A stretch of DNA of 64,000 bases from DATEDA01 sp963744255 (GCA_963744255.1 CAVUSZ010000054.1:1-64000), one strand, 5' to 3'. Shown: positions 1-8,846, numbered from the stretch's first letter. Numbers and translations are program-made. Notes: generated by a model not told the origin, from the sequence alone.

Positions 1-1
1 A

Positions 2-1284
2 ACACGACTACTCGGGGCGAGGCTCAACCTGCTATCGGCGCGCGAGGTGCTCAACGCGCGAGACAAGGAACTGTCCGACGGTGGGGGGCTCTTGCTGCGC
101 TGCTCGGGCGAGCGCGCGGCTTGGGTGTTCCGGTACACGAGCGCGACCGGCAAGCGGCGCGAGATGGGGTTGGGCGCCTGCGTGCGACACAACGCGAAGG
201 CCGCCGGCGAAAGCCTCGCCCTGGCGCGCGATCTAGCCGCGAAGCAACGCGCCTTGCTGGCAGCGGTCCCGCCGCTCGATCCCATTGACGAGCGCAACAA
301 GGCCGCTGCCGCCCGGCGAGAGGCCGAACGACAACGCAAGGCCGAGAAACAGCAGGAGAAGGCGACGCTCGCCCGCGTCGCCCGCGCCTATCACGAGAAA
401 TTCATCGAGCCGCGAATGCTTTCCAAGCGCTCGGCGGACTGGATTAACTCTCTCGAAAACCACGTTCCGTGGACGCTCTGGCACAAGCCCATAGCGGAGA
501 TCACGAGGACGGAGCTACTTGAGTTGCTCCGAGAACTGCAGGACCGCATGGCCGACACTGCGCAGCGCGTACGCCGGCGACTGGACGAGGTTTTCGAGGA
601 GGCAATCGAGCAAGGGACGGTAAGCCTAAACCCGGTCGCGATTCTGCGGACAAAGCTTCGCAGGGAGAACAAGCCACGGCGGCGCACCCCGCATTCCGCA
701 CTCGGCTACTGCGATGTGCCGGCGTTTCTCAATGGATTGCGGGCGCAGCCGGGCATCGCCGCGCGCTGCCTGGAGTTCACGATCCTCACGGCCGCCCGCA
801 CCGGCGAGAGCCTTGGCGCGAAATGGTCGGAGTTCGACCTGAACGCCGCGCTATGGACTGTGCCGGGCGAGCGGATGAAGGCCGGCGAGCCGCATACCGT
901 CCATATGTCCGAGCGGGCGCTCGCGATCCTTGCCGAGATGCGGGCGCTCGGCTCGCCGTTTGTTTTCCCTTCCGTGCGCGACACGATCCGGCCGCTCTCG
1001 AACATGGCGATGCTTGCGCTCCTGAAACGGATGAAGCGCAACGATATAACGGTTCACGGTTTCCGCGCCACCTTCAGCACTTGGGCAAACGAGACTGCCG
1101 CCGGCCGTCCGGACGTGATCGAAGCGTGTCTCGCCCACGGGAAGGCGACAAGATCCGCGCCGCCTACAACCGCGCGCAGTTTGCAGCCGAGCGGCGGAAG
1201 CTGCTCGACGCCTGGGCGGCCTATCTCGAAGGCCGGGAGGCTGCGAGCAACGTCATAGAGCTGGCGACCGCGAAGGCAGCGTAA
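2..1284 (+). pseudogene. P4-type tyrosine recombinase (integrase), 5'-partial and frameshifted
   Basis: Site-specific recombinase that would insert and excise the element. The N-terminal part carries the DUF4102 arm-binding signature (LSDGGGLLLR), then a charged linker and a SAM-like core-binding domain (about residues 110-200). The catalytic domain shows the first Arg in TAARTGES and the HGFRATFSTW box. After ...VIEACLAH the frame shifts by one base near 1138, in a C run. The correct frame then continues as EGDKIRAAYNRAQF to the stop, so the catalytic Tyr (codon about 1165) lies only in the shifted frame. The reading frame is open to the left edge, so the true start is probably outside the window. 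Either the enzyme is dead or one base was lost in sequencing. Confidence 0.85.
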
Positions 1285-1379
1285 CCAAGTACGCCGCGCC
1301 TAGCCCGACGGGGTGAAAACCGGGTTCCCTTGCCCGGCTGGCGCGGCTCCCTCTTTCAAGGGCGCGAAGGGACGCGCGC
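1285..1379. other. Short intergenic stretch after integrase
   Basis: No gene recognised. The next start, at 1380, is preceded by purine-poor sequence without a convincing Shine-Dalgarno site. No tRNA or att core could be identified. Confidence 0.3.
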
Positions 1380-1835
1380 ATGATCAAGACGAAAGCCGAC
1401 CGGCTTGATTTCTATCGCGACAATCTACAGGTCCCTGAGCACTTAGCTCGCGAGTGGACGCAGCGGCTGCTCGGGGGCGAGAGAGGTCCAAAGGCTGACG
1501 GCATTGCGCGACATCTGATCAGTGACTTTTACATCCGCGCCGGGCTTAATGACCTCAAAGCCCGCACACCCTCTCCTGGCTAGCGGAGGTACTCTCCAAG
1601 ATCTTGGACGAAGGAAAGCCAGAGGCGCGTATAGCGTTCTCCCTATTACCTCGGCGCGAGGGAAGGGGTGCGAATGTTGATGCGGCGATTGATATCGCCT
1701 GCTGGGTTGCATCTTGCGATTGAGCGCGGCTATTCCGAGGCTGACGCCACCAAGCGAGCAGCAGCGGTCTTTCATCGCGATGTGAAGCACATTCGACGGC
1801 AGCGTAAGCGTGCTTCGACTGGGCGGAAGGGATGA
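1380..1835 (+). pseudogene. Hypothetical element protein, split by two compensating frameshifts
   Basis: Unrecognised. The first segment starts MIKTKADRLDFYRDNLQVP and runs to about 1575. The second is open in another frame from 1577 (WLAEVLSKILDEGKPEARIA) to about 1715. The third returns to the first frame (LAIERGYSEADATKRAAAVF) and ends ...ASTGRKG at a TGA. Spliced together they give a coherent, charged protein of roughly 150 residues. Each piece alone ends abruptly, which favours two one-base indels over three separate genes. Its place between the integrase and the AlpA-like gene suggests an accessory element gene. No function is proposed. Confidence 0.45.
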
Positions 1836-1970
1836 ATCTGAACGCGGATGGGATGAGATTTACCGGTTGAAGGCCGGCCTTTGCCATCGCCAGTCTCCGA
1901 ACCGAAACGCAAAGAAGAGGAGGACGCGAACTCGCTAGTTTTCGTTCCCCGAAGTCGCGATCAATCGAGG

Positions 1971-2007
1971 CATCGTGGTTCCTGTGCACTGAATGGGAAC
2001 CACGATG
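1971..2007 (+). promoter_or_regulatory. 12-bp perfect inverted repeat over the AlpA-like start
   Basis: CATCGTGGTTCC (1971-1982) and GGAACCACGATG (1996-2007) are exact reverse complements separated by 13 bases. The first candidate ATG (1993) is in the loop and the second (2005) is in the 3' arm. It could act as an RNA hairpin masking the start codon or as a dimer-binding operator for the regulator encoded here. The repeat itself is directly visible; the role is inferred. Confidence 0.5.
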
Positions 2008-2259
2008 GACTATCCAGTAACGCTCTCGGCATTTCCTGTGCTGGTATCCGCCCCGAAAGGCGCGGAATTGCTCGACTGCTCAGAACGGAAGTTTCACGAG
2101 CTGCGGCGCACACCAGGCTTTCCTTCGGCTGTAATCCTATCGGAGCGCTGTATCCGCTGGCACCGCGACGAGCTAATCGCGTTCGCCAAGGAACTTCCTC
2201 GGCGCTCAAGTCTTGCCAGCAGACGAAGCAACTTGCAAGGCGCGCGCGAAAGTGCGTGA
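1993..2259 (+). CDS. AlpA/excisionase-like helix-turn-helix regulator
   Basis: Small DNA-binding protein (88 residues, or 84 if the second ATG at 2005 is used) of the prophage AlpA/MerR-like winged-helix type. The recognisable core is SAPKGAELLDCSERKFHEL followed by GFPSAVILSERCIRWHRDEL, that is, helix-turn-helix, wing and the Trp-containing helix typical of the family. Such proteins control integrase expression and excision in P4-like elements and usually sit between integrase and primase, as here. The start is uncertain because both ATGs fall within a long inverted repeat. The C-terminus is short and Arg/Ser-rich. This is one of the few element genes that reads without a frame break. Confidence 0.7.
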   Translation: MGTTMDYPVTLSAFPVLVSAPKGAELLDCSERKFHELRRTPGFPSAVILSERCIRWHRDELIAFAKELPRRSSLASRRSNLQGARESA

Positions 2260-2378
2260 GCACACCTCGCCGATCCCATGACGCTGCTCTCCCAGGAGGC
2301 AGATAGGGCTTGATTAGTTTTGCTCGCCGATGCGCACGCGGTATCGGCGCCGACGCCAGCCATGCGGCGCGTTGTTAC

Positions 2379-2480
2379 AGCATGCGCGCCTTGCAAGGGA
2401 TGGGATTGCTCGAACGCGCGGAGTTCGAGTTGCGCGGCGCCGAGGCCAGGCGCTGGGGGCGAATCGTGGAACCGACGTAG
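2379..2480 (+). CDS. Possible 33-residue element ORF
   Basis: An ATG-started frame MRALQGMGLLERAEFELRGA... ends at a TAG that overlaps the first recognisable codons of the primase. It has a balanced amino-acid composition unlike the Arg-rich antisense frames around it. No homologue is recognised, and it could equally be a chance frame. The rest of 2260-2480 shows no convincing gene. Confidence 0.2.
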   Translation, partial: SMRALQGMGLLERAEFELRGAEARRWGRIVEPT

Positions 2481-3216
2481 AGCGCGTCCGCGAGGCCTTG
2501 CAGTTATGTCCCAGCGAACGACCGCGAAACGTGGGTACGGATGGGGAATGGCCGTCAAGTCGGAATTGGGCGACGCGGGCTTTCCCCTATGGGACGAGTG
2601 GAGCCAGTCCGATGAGACCTACAAGGGAGCGCGACCGCGAAAGACGTATGGCGGAGCCTAGCGCGGGGGCTAACGGCAAGGTCAAGGCGGGAACGCTGTC
2701 CCACGAAGCACAGCAGCGCGGGCTGGGCGCGACGATGGCACGCAGCGAAAGGCAACTAAGGCGGCGAGATCGAATCTCGGGACAGTTGCAAGCCAAGCAC
2801 GAACGAGCGCGAGCCGACGAAGGCGAGGAAGCGAAGCGGGAGGACCAAGGCGCGCAAGCACGCGGCGACGATCCTGAAGGACTCGCAGCCGGGGAGTGCG
2901 GATCATCCCTATCTGCAAGGCGAAAGGGCGTCCAAGCGCACGGACTGCGCCAGGTCCGGGGACCAAGCTGATCGTCCCGATGCGCGACGCGACCGGCGAG
3001 CTCCACTCGCTGCAAACGATAGCCGGCGACGGCGAGAAGCTGTATCTCACTGGAGGGCGCAAGCAAGGCTGCTACTTCGCCATTGGTAAGCCGAACGGTG
3101 CGCTTTGCATCGCCGAGGGCTTCGCGACCGGCGCGAGCATTGTTGGAGGCGACGGGACAAGCATGCCTCCGAGAGCCGCGCGCCTGCAAGCCCCTTCCCG
3201 GAGAAGCGCGCCTTAG
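2477..3216 (+). pseudogene. PriCT-2/Toprim primase of the element, fragmented
   Basis: Replication primase remnant. Reading across frames gives VERVREALQ, then YVPANDRETWVRMG, then MAVKSELGDAGFPLWDEWSQ, then ANGKVKAGTLSHEAQQRG. This is the PriCT-2 order seen in primases of P4-like elements. Further on, GTKLIVPMRDATGELHSLQ and ALCIAEGFATGASI belong to a Toprim-like domain, after which homology stops near 3170. At least three frame changes are needed (near 2500, 2547 and 2650), and the helicase part normally following is absent. The frame ends inside the 3' end of the convergent cargo gene. The N-terminal start is not defined. Confidence 0.6.
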
Positions 3217-4536
3217 TACAGCTTATAGAGCACTAGACCGCCGAGAATGATCACGCACCAGAATACCCACGCCAGTGTTTTTTTGAGACCTTCTTACCCC
3301 TCTTGCGAATTCGATTGTTCGTTGATCGAGTTGCTTGAGTCGGACAAGCTCTTCGCTATCTTTCGGGTCTTCTTCTTTCAGCCATTCAGCCATTGGGCGC
3401 GGGTCAAAGGATGGCTCTCGTTTGTGGATCTGCTCGCACCGGCGGAGATAGACGTATCGAAGGTCGCCGCGAAGTTGCTCATCTTCAAGCAATCGCCGGA
3501 GTGTCGAGACCTTTTTGTAGTACACGGAGTCATTGCATAAGACCGCAAGGAGGTAGGCGGTTCCATCTTTTGCCATCCCTTCCTGCATCTCCTTTTCTTT
3601 CAGGTCCCCTTTTTCCGTAATACGCACAGCGCAGGATCACACCAGACGAGTCAGGCTTCCCTAGAATATTCCCGGCGAATTTGTTGTCCTTTGTTCGCTG
3701 GTAATAACGGCCGTAAGTTGCTGCGACGAGGCACAAGAACTCATCCTTCATGGAAAGGTCTGTGTAGTGCCCCTCCTTGAGGAGGCTCTTTTCTGGAACG
3801 GGGACGTTCGACCAGCGGTCAAGGATGTGCGTGATTGGCTCGTCCGGTGAGCGGATCTCTCCCGGATCTAGGCTGCCGATCAAGTGCCGAAACGTGAGAA
3901 GCCACTCCCAGTTCGTCTGGGCGGTCCCGAGCATCGCAAGGATCGCCCGATGAATGTCACTGTAGCCAAGGTCAGGGCCCTCCTCCGAGTCTTCGTTCTT
4001 AGTAAGGCGAGAATTGTCTTGCGACATCTCGACCAGCCCTCTACGGCGCTCGTCGGCCAAAGAAGCGAACCAACCGTCTCCTTTGTAGAGCGACACAAGG
4101 ACATCATCGCCTACCCTCGGGTTGGCGAAAGAAGTGCGCTCGAGTTCTTCGCCGTCTCCTTCAGCGACTAGGCGCGTGAACTCCTCCTCGCCCAACACAT
4201 CGGTTCGAAAGCGCGAGAAGATCCGGCCGGTATCTTTGTTCGAGAGGCAGGCGAGCCTAAGCCCCTTGAGATAGCGTTCGGTTAGAACGTCATTTGGCTT
4301 TGAGCGCGATTTTCGGTAGAGCGCTGCGACGATTTTTGGTTGGCGGGCATAACGAGCCAGACCGAGATCTATTAGTGGATCTGCCCGAGTAGCCAAACTC
4401 TCTTCTAACTGCTCATCTCCGGAAAGGAGCAACCTCGGCTCTTCTGCGTACTTCTCCAACTCGGTCAAGACCTGCTCTGGCCTACGACGATCAGACGCGC
4501 CTCGCGGATGCGCTCTCCAGCAAGTTCGGTTGCCAT
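3213..4536 (-). CDS. Unrecognised C-tail-anchored cargo protein (frameshifted)
   Basis: Not recognised. Starts at an ATG preceded by GGGAGGG (MATELAGERIREARLIVVG). A shift near 4475 leads into TELEKYAEEPRLLLSGDEQL and a long alpha-helical, acidic domain to about 3630. A second shift continues as RITEKGDLKEKEMQEGMAKD and LRRCEQIHKREPSFDPRPMA. A third, at a seven-A run near 3290, opens a C-terminal hydrophobic helix AWVFWCVIILGGLVLYKLY ending at TAA. Joined, it is about 440 residues: a soluble helical domain with one C-terminal membrane anchor. It lies in the cargo zone beyond the primase of a P4-like element, a place where phage-defence genes often sit. That role is only a hypothesis. Confidence 0.55.
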
Positions 4537-4626
4537 GCGACCCTCCCTTGGATCTTGGACATGCGGGCGTCGTGCAGTCTCAAAGCCTCTTTAATTTCCG
4601 CTGTTCCGACGTGACGCCCGATAGCC
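4537..4626. other. Gap between cargo gene and nuclease fragment
   Basis: Contains the Shine-Dalgarno site of the cargo gene at its left end. A short open frame (EIKEALRLHDARMSKIQGR on the minus strand) runs through it but has no start of its own. Nothing else is seen. Confidence 0.3.
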
Positions 4627-4989
4627 TTACTGCCGCACCGCGGCCTTCCGCCACTCCCACGGCGGCACTGGCTTCGCATCCTTCCACAGCCCGACTCGCC
4701 GCGCCTTAGCGACCTCTTCCTCGTCGCGGTACACGAGCCGATCCTGTGTCGTCTGCTCGTGCTGATACTCCTTGTAGTGCCATGCCATGCCCTGACGGAT
4801 CTGCTCAGCCCCACATCGCGCAGGCTGACGAACACCGCGCAGACTTCTCGACCGTATCGGTCCTTCTTGTGGCAACGGCCTTCGACGCGCTTCTGGAAAC
4901 ACGAGGGTCGATAGACTCTGCTTGGATCGCTCGCCGAATGCCTGACCCTTCTCCGGGGCGTCGATTCCGGCAAAACGGATCCTGTGCAC
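4627..4989 (-). pseudogene. Thermonuclease (SNase-like) fragment, frameshifted
   Basis: Staphylococcal-nuclease fold, normally a secreted or periplasmic Ca2+-dependent nuclease. Visible pieces are HRIRFAGIDAPEKGQAFGER, then in a second frame RCHKKDRYGREVCAVFVS, then back to EQIRQGMAWHYKEYQHEQ and GLWKDAKPVPPWEWR. These are the successive conserved blocks of the family, so two one-base shifts (near 4890 and 4800) split one gene. The usual N-terminus, with signal peptide and the DGDT-type strand, is not found: an in-frame TAA lies just before the GTG at 4989. The gene is therefore 5'-truncated as well. Gene order suggests the same transcription direction as the cargo gene downstream. Confidence 0.65.
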
Positions 4990-5135
4990 ACGTTAACCGA
5001 AGCCTCGTTTCTCGCCGCACCAACCGCGATTTCATCCCAGCCACCGGGCTTGCGCCCCATGGACTCGCCGGATGCACTAGCGCCGTTCCTTGGCAAAGCG
5101 AGTGCTCCAGAACAAAACGCTTTGGATTTTCATGG

Positions 5136-5525
5136 CTAGTACCCCCGCCTGGTGTTGGTGTTGCCGTCCTGCGCTGCCAACCCGCAGAGCGCGTCGCCGA
5201 GGTGGGACCCAACGCTGCCGCCGGCATTCACGTACTCGAACTGATCACTGTAGGCGCCCGAGTCGATGTCGTACGCGCGGAGCTTCCCGTACCCGCGCTC
5301 GCAGTCGCTGATAAGGATGCCCGCGCGATCGAAGGTGAACTGGTTGTTCTTGAGCTTCCAGCGGACGATCACGGTCGCCAGCGGTGCCTGCGAATCGACC
5401 AGTCGGCGCATCTCAAACGAACCGGCGCGCACCGCGATGTTGTCGCTGACGGCGATCCAAGTCTGCTGCGCGCCGGCCGCGCCGACAAGGCCTAACAGGG
5501 TTAGTGCAAAAACGAGGCGTTTCAT
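5136..5525 (-). CDS. Secreted hypothetical protein
   Basis: 129 residues with a clear signal peptide (MKRLVFALTLLGLVGAAGAQ, cleavage after AGA-Q likely). The mature part, TWIAVSDNIAVRAGSFEM..., is rich in beta-strand-like alternation and contains two Cys (SDCERGYG and DALCGLAA) that could form a disulphide. No family recognised; related small exported proteins of unknown function occur beside thermonucleases and prophage genes. Its ATG overlaps the stop of the upstream small gene (ATGA), so the two are probably translationally coupled. Reads through cleanly. Confidence 0.6.
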   Translation of the reverse strand: MKRLVFALTLLGLVGAAGAQQTWIAVSDNIAVRAGSFEMRRLVDSQAPLATVIVRWKLKNNQFTFDRAGILISDCERGYGKLRAYDIDSGAYSDQFEYVNAGGSVGSHLGDALCGLAAQDGNTNTRRGY

Positions 5526-5830
5526 GCTGACTTTCCTTTCGGTTGGTTCGAAGATTGGCTCGACGAAGGGCGCGTGGTGGTCGCCGCTGTGAAGTCGCTA
5601 TGGAGGTCGTCAGGCATCGCGTTAAGAATTGCGACGCGACGAGACGGCGGGCAGTGCTTAAGCGCGTCGGCGAGCGCAATGAGCGCGCCGGTGTACCGCA
5701 TCGCGGCGCGCAAGCGATGGCGCGCCTGCTTCTCCGAGTTCTTCGTCGCCGCGGCCTTGCGGCCAGTCTCACGGCGTTTGCGGGTAATGGCCTCGCGCTG
5801 CGCGGGGTTGAGCGGCTTGGTCGTGTTCAT
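5522..5830 (-). CDS. Small basic hypothetical protein
   Basis: About 102 residues from the ATG of MNTTKPLNPAQREAITRKRR. A longer frame extends upstream, but this ATG has a GGAG at suitable distance and begins the ordered-looking sequence. The N-terminal half is strongly basic and Ala/Lys/Arg-rich (KRRETGRKAAATKNSEKQAR), followed by a helical stretch (GALIALADALKHCPPSRR) and a Ser/Thr/Gln-rich tail. No function recognised. The stop overlaps the start of the secreted protein gene, which supports an operon. Confidence 0.45.
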   Translation of the reverse strand: MNTTKPLNPAQREAITRKRRETGRKAAATKNSEKQARHRLRAAMRYTGALIALADALKHCPPSRRVAILNAMPDDLHSDFTAATTTRPSSSQSSNQPKGKSA

Positions 5831-5935
5831 CGTCGTCGGCTCCGATTTGGGGCCCGGGGGCGCGCCACGCGCCTGGGGGTTAGCGATCAGAAGCACTGTG
5901 AGAAGCATTGTGTGCGACACGACAACGATAACCGT

Positions 5936-6028
5936 GGTTACGTAACCGGCCCATATCTCAGCGCGCCAATCGCTTGCCCGCGGCCGCCAATCGCGGTTAC
6001 GTAACCGACCCAGTTATCTCAGCCCGCC
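5936..6028. repeat. Two direct repeats each headed by the palindrome GGTTACGTAACC
   Basis: Copy 1 (5936-5967) and copy 2 (5995-6028) share GGTTACGTAACCG, then CCCA, ATCTCAGC and CGCC, differing by a few substitutions and a 2-base length change. Each begins with a perfect 12-bp palindrome, and the copies start 59 bp apart. Possible roles are iteron or partition sites, regulator binding sites, or part of the element end. Two copies are too few for a CRISPR call. Confidence 0.55.
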
Positions 6029-6031
6029 CTC

Positions 6032-6418
6032 CTATGTCCGAGCGCGCCATCGCTCGACGAGGCGATACAAGTGTCGGTTCTCAGAGAGACGCAGGGGTAC
6101 CAGTGGTGCCGGCTGGTGGGGCTGTTCTACCGGGGCTCGGGCGTACCGAGGCGCCTTAGGGCGACTGCAGGGACGCTCGCGTGCGCTCCCGCGGTCTGCA
6201 TCGCGACGTTGAAGCCCCTGCTGGTTCGCGAGTTGGACCGTCCTCACGATATCCTGGGCCGAGCGCCGCACGCGGATCGGCGGATTCGCGGCGGATTGAG
6301 CGGCGGATTCCGGAGCGCACTGCCCGGAAAGCCAGCAACGGCGCGGGGGTTGACACCTGCCAGCAGCACCATCAACAGGCAGTCCCGAGCGACTGCCTCT
6401 TTCTTTCAGAGACCGCAC
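6032..6418 (-). other. Possible frameshifted small lipoprotein at the element's right end
   Basis: Low-confidence reading. One frame offers LLMVLLAG and, shifted by one base, the next reads CQPPRRCWLSGQCAPESAAQ, together forming a lipobox (LLAG-C) followed by a Pro/Arg-rich stretch that ends ...HLYRLVERWRART. The single-base break fits the damage seen across the element. The alternative is that this 390-base stretch is non-coding; no family is recognised. From 6419 to 6618 nothing is seen except the Shine-Dalgarno GGGGAGGGG of the next gene. Confidence 0.2.
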
Positions 6419-6618
6419 CGACTAGGTAACCGATGTTGTCGATCCGGCGACGACGCTGCCGATGGCACGCCTCCCCGGCGCGCGCCAGCGGCAGAAGTTC
6501 GCGTTCCCCGGGCCGCTCCGTGCGGCGTAGTTCACGCTCTCCCGACCACTGGCTTGGCGATTGCTTTTGCACTGCCGGACGATATTGAGAACCTGCAGGA
6601 GCCCCGGGGAGGGGAGCA

Positions 6619-8148
6619 ATGCTCGGCATCTTTGGCGGCACCCAGTCCGGCCATCCGCTGGCGGACCTGAAGGAGGCGAGACGCATCGCGGCGGCGCTCC
6701 CTGTCGGCGACGCGTTCGCATCCCTGGAGGAGCTCGCCCACTGGCTCGAGTCGGTCCGCAACGAGGCGACGTTCAAGCCCGAGAACCGCGCCCAGGTGGT
6801 GCAGATTCTCGACGAGGCCGGCCAGCCGCATGCCCGCAAGCTCGGCCGCGAGTACCTCGCCGCGGCGCGCCAGGGGAAACAGCAGGAGCAGCGGCTCTGG
6901 AACGTGATCCACGCGTTCTGGAGCGAAGCGGCGCTCGCGTACGTGACCTGCCTCGATGCCTATGCGACCGGCGCCAAGGGCGGCGACGGACTGAAGGGGT
7001 CGGTCGCGCTGCTCGGCGCGCGCGCGCTGCGTGCCCTCGCGCAGCAGCTCAAGTGGCTGCAGGTCCGCTACGGTCCGATGAACGAGCGGCTCTGGACGAT
7101 GATGTCGCGCACCTACGCGCTGCTCGAGTCGAAGAAGCTCGCGCGGGCGAAGGTCGTGCCGTATCCCGGGCTCGGTCCGGAGTCGACTCCTGAACTGGAG
7201 TTCGTTCGCGCGCTGATGTTCAGCGCGTGCTCGCCGGACAGCCTGCTGCCGCCCGAGATCGAGATCGCCGAGCGCGTGATCACCCAGCTCTCGTCCGGGT
7301 TTCTGCTGGTATCGCAGCACCAGCCCGAGACGCCCTACTGGATCGATCTCGCGCAGGCAGCCGGCCCGGCGCGCGTCGCGCGGGCCCCGCTGCCTGCGCC
7401 GAGCATCCGGTTCTTCGGCGCCGGTCGCGCGTTCGCCGAGATCGACTCGATGGTGCAGCACATCCGCAACACCCGCGACGTGCCCGCCGCGCTCACGCTC
7501 GGCGGAACCTGCTCGCCCGACACTGCGATCGGCGTGCTGGAACATCTCGAGCAGTGCTGGTCACCGAAGCTGCTGGAGCGCCGCCATCCGCGTCACCGCG
7601 TCAAGTCGCGGCTCACGATCGCCTGGGGCTTCGAAGGCATCCAGGAGGTCCTGGCGCCGACCAGCTCGCTCAGCTTCGACGGCTCCAACTACGAGAGCTG
7701 GATCGTCGAGAACGTGAGCGTCGGTGGATTCGGCGCGCTGGTCCCGCAGGTGCGCGGCGACTGGCTGCGCATCGGCTGCCTCATTGCCATGCAGCCGGAA
7801 GGCGGCGACAACTGGCTGGTCGGCGTGGTCCGCCGGCTGTCACGACCGTCGCTGTCGCAGGCGGCGGTCGGGATCCAGACGCTCGCGCGCGGGGCCGTTC
7901 CGGTCGAGCTCGGCGTCCAGATCGGCAACACGGCCACGGTCGGTACCGAAAGCGGGATCCTGCTCGACGCGCACCAGCTCGGGGGCGAGGTGCAGGTGCT
8001 GCTCCCGCCGGGAGTCCACGCGCCCGGCCAGAGCTTCATGTTCGACTACAACGGCTTGCGCACGATACTCCTGCCGATCGGCGTCGCCGAGCGGCGCCAC
8101 GACTACGAGCTGCTGCGCTGCCGGCATCTCGTGCGCGACGCGGCTTGA
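6619..8148 (+). CDS. PilZ-type domain protein
   Basis: 509 residues, cytoplasmic. The N-terminal two thirds is a helical domain of unknown role, conserved in betaproteobacteria as far as I recall. Around residues 320-440 it has a PilZ-like barrel: RRHPRHRVKSRL (the Arg-rich switch of c-di-GMP binders) and ENVSVGGFGALVP (the D/NxSxxG motif). This suggests c-di-GMP sensing, and a GGDEF/EAL protein is encoded 5 kb away. ATG with a strong GGGGAGGGG site. It is the first clean chromosomal gene after the element and converges on the AsmA-like gene with only 10 bases between. The output function is unknown. Confidence 0.6.
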   Translation: MLGIFGGTQSGHPLADLKEARRIAAALPVGDAFASLEELAHWLESVRNEATFKPENRAQVVQILDEAGQPHARKLGREYLAAARQGKQQEQRLWNVIHAFWSEAALAYVTCLDAYATGAKGGDGLKGSVALLGARALRALAQQLKWLQVRYGPMNERLWTMMSRTYALLESKKLARAKVVPYPGLGPESTPELEFVRALMFSACSPDSLLPPEIEIAERVITQLSSGFLLVSQHQPETPYWIDLAQAAGPARVARAPLPAPSIRFFGAGRAFAEIDSMVQHIRNTRDVPAALTLGGTCSPDTAIGVLEHLEQCWSPKLLERRHPRHRVKSRLTIAWGFEGIQEVLAPTSSLSFDGSNYESWIVENVSVGGFGALVPQVRGDWLRIGCLIAMQPEGGDNWLVGVVRRLSRPSLSQAAVGIQTLARGAVPVELGVQIGNTATVGTESGILLDAHQLGGEVQVLLPPGVHAPGQSFMFDYNGLRTILLPIGVAERRHDYELLRCRHLVRDAA

Positions 8149-8158
8149 GCCGTCGAGG

Positions 8159-8839
8159 CTACCGGCCGAGCACGTTCCCGAGGCCGCGTTGTAGTGCGGC
8201 GCGGCCCATCGCGTCGGCGATGCGCGCGACGAGCGCATCGAGGATGATCTTCGCGAGCTCTCCGACCGTCACGCCGCCGCGCTTCTTGCCGACGTCCTTC
8301 AGCTGGATGTCGGGTAGGGTGAACGAGATCGTCGCCGTCCCGCGGCCGACCTTGGGCGCGTAGGTGACGCGGGCGTTGCGGATCGTGAGGCTCTCTACGA
8401 TCAGCTTCCTCGGCGTCGACGGCTTTCCTTTCTCCGCGCCCATGTACTTCTCGACGTTGCGCTGCAGGGCATCGAAGTTGGCGCCGGCGTTCCCCGGCTC
8501 ATAGGTGATACTCGGCCCGACGACGACGATCCGCCTGACCAATACGATGCCGGATGCCGCCGTAGACGGGTCCAGGCTCAGCTCGACGTTCGCGACCGTC
8601 GCGGCGCTCGGCGTCCTGAACCCCTTCGGGTTGCCGATCCGCAGGCCCCTGATCGTCCCCGCGCCGTCAACCGGCGAGACGCGAACCTCGTCGACCTCGA
8701 CCGCCGCCTGGAGGATGTCGGAACCGTACCTCTCGGTCGCGTGCTTGACGATCCAGTCGAGCGACAGATAGAGCCAGGCGCCCAGGCCGACCAGCGCGGC
8801 GACTGCCAGCGCGGCGACGACGGCCAGCGTGCGGGCCAA
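8159..8839 (-). CDS. AsmA-like single-pass membrane protein
   Basis: About 226 residues. An N-terminal membrane anchor (TLAVVAALAVAALVGLGAWL) is followed by a periplasmic domain with repeated beta segments (VDEVRVSPVDGAGTIRGLRI, KLIVESLTIRNARVTY) resembling AsmA/DUF748-type proteins. Those are linked to outer-membrane lipid homeostasis. I start it at TTG 8839, eight bases after the stop of the upstream esterase and behind TGAGG. A longer frame overlapping the esterase exists but its N-terminus is Arg/Ser junk. Likely co-transcribed with the esterase. The family call is approximate. Confidence 0.55.
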   Translation of the reverse strand: MARTLAVVAALAVAALVGLGAWLYLSLDWIVKHATERYGSDILQAAVEVDEVRVSPVDGAGTIRGLRIGNPKGFRTPSAATVANVELSLDPSTAASGIVLVRRIVVVGPSITYEPGNAGANFDALQRNVEKYMGAEKGKPSTPRKLIVESLTIRNARVTYAPKVGRGTATISFTLPDIQLKDVGKKRGGVTVGELAKIILDALVARIADAMGRAALQRGLGNVLGR

Positions 8840-8846
8840 GCGCGCC

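Noticed and set aside
5936..6028. CRISPR array
   Set aside because: Only two repeat units, unequal, and no cas genes.
1..6618. tRNA gene or duplicated att core flanking the element
   Set aside because: Searched by eye for a tRNA 3' end and a matching repeat; none found, and the left end is outside the window.
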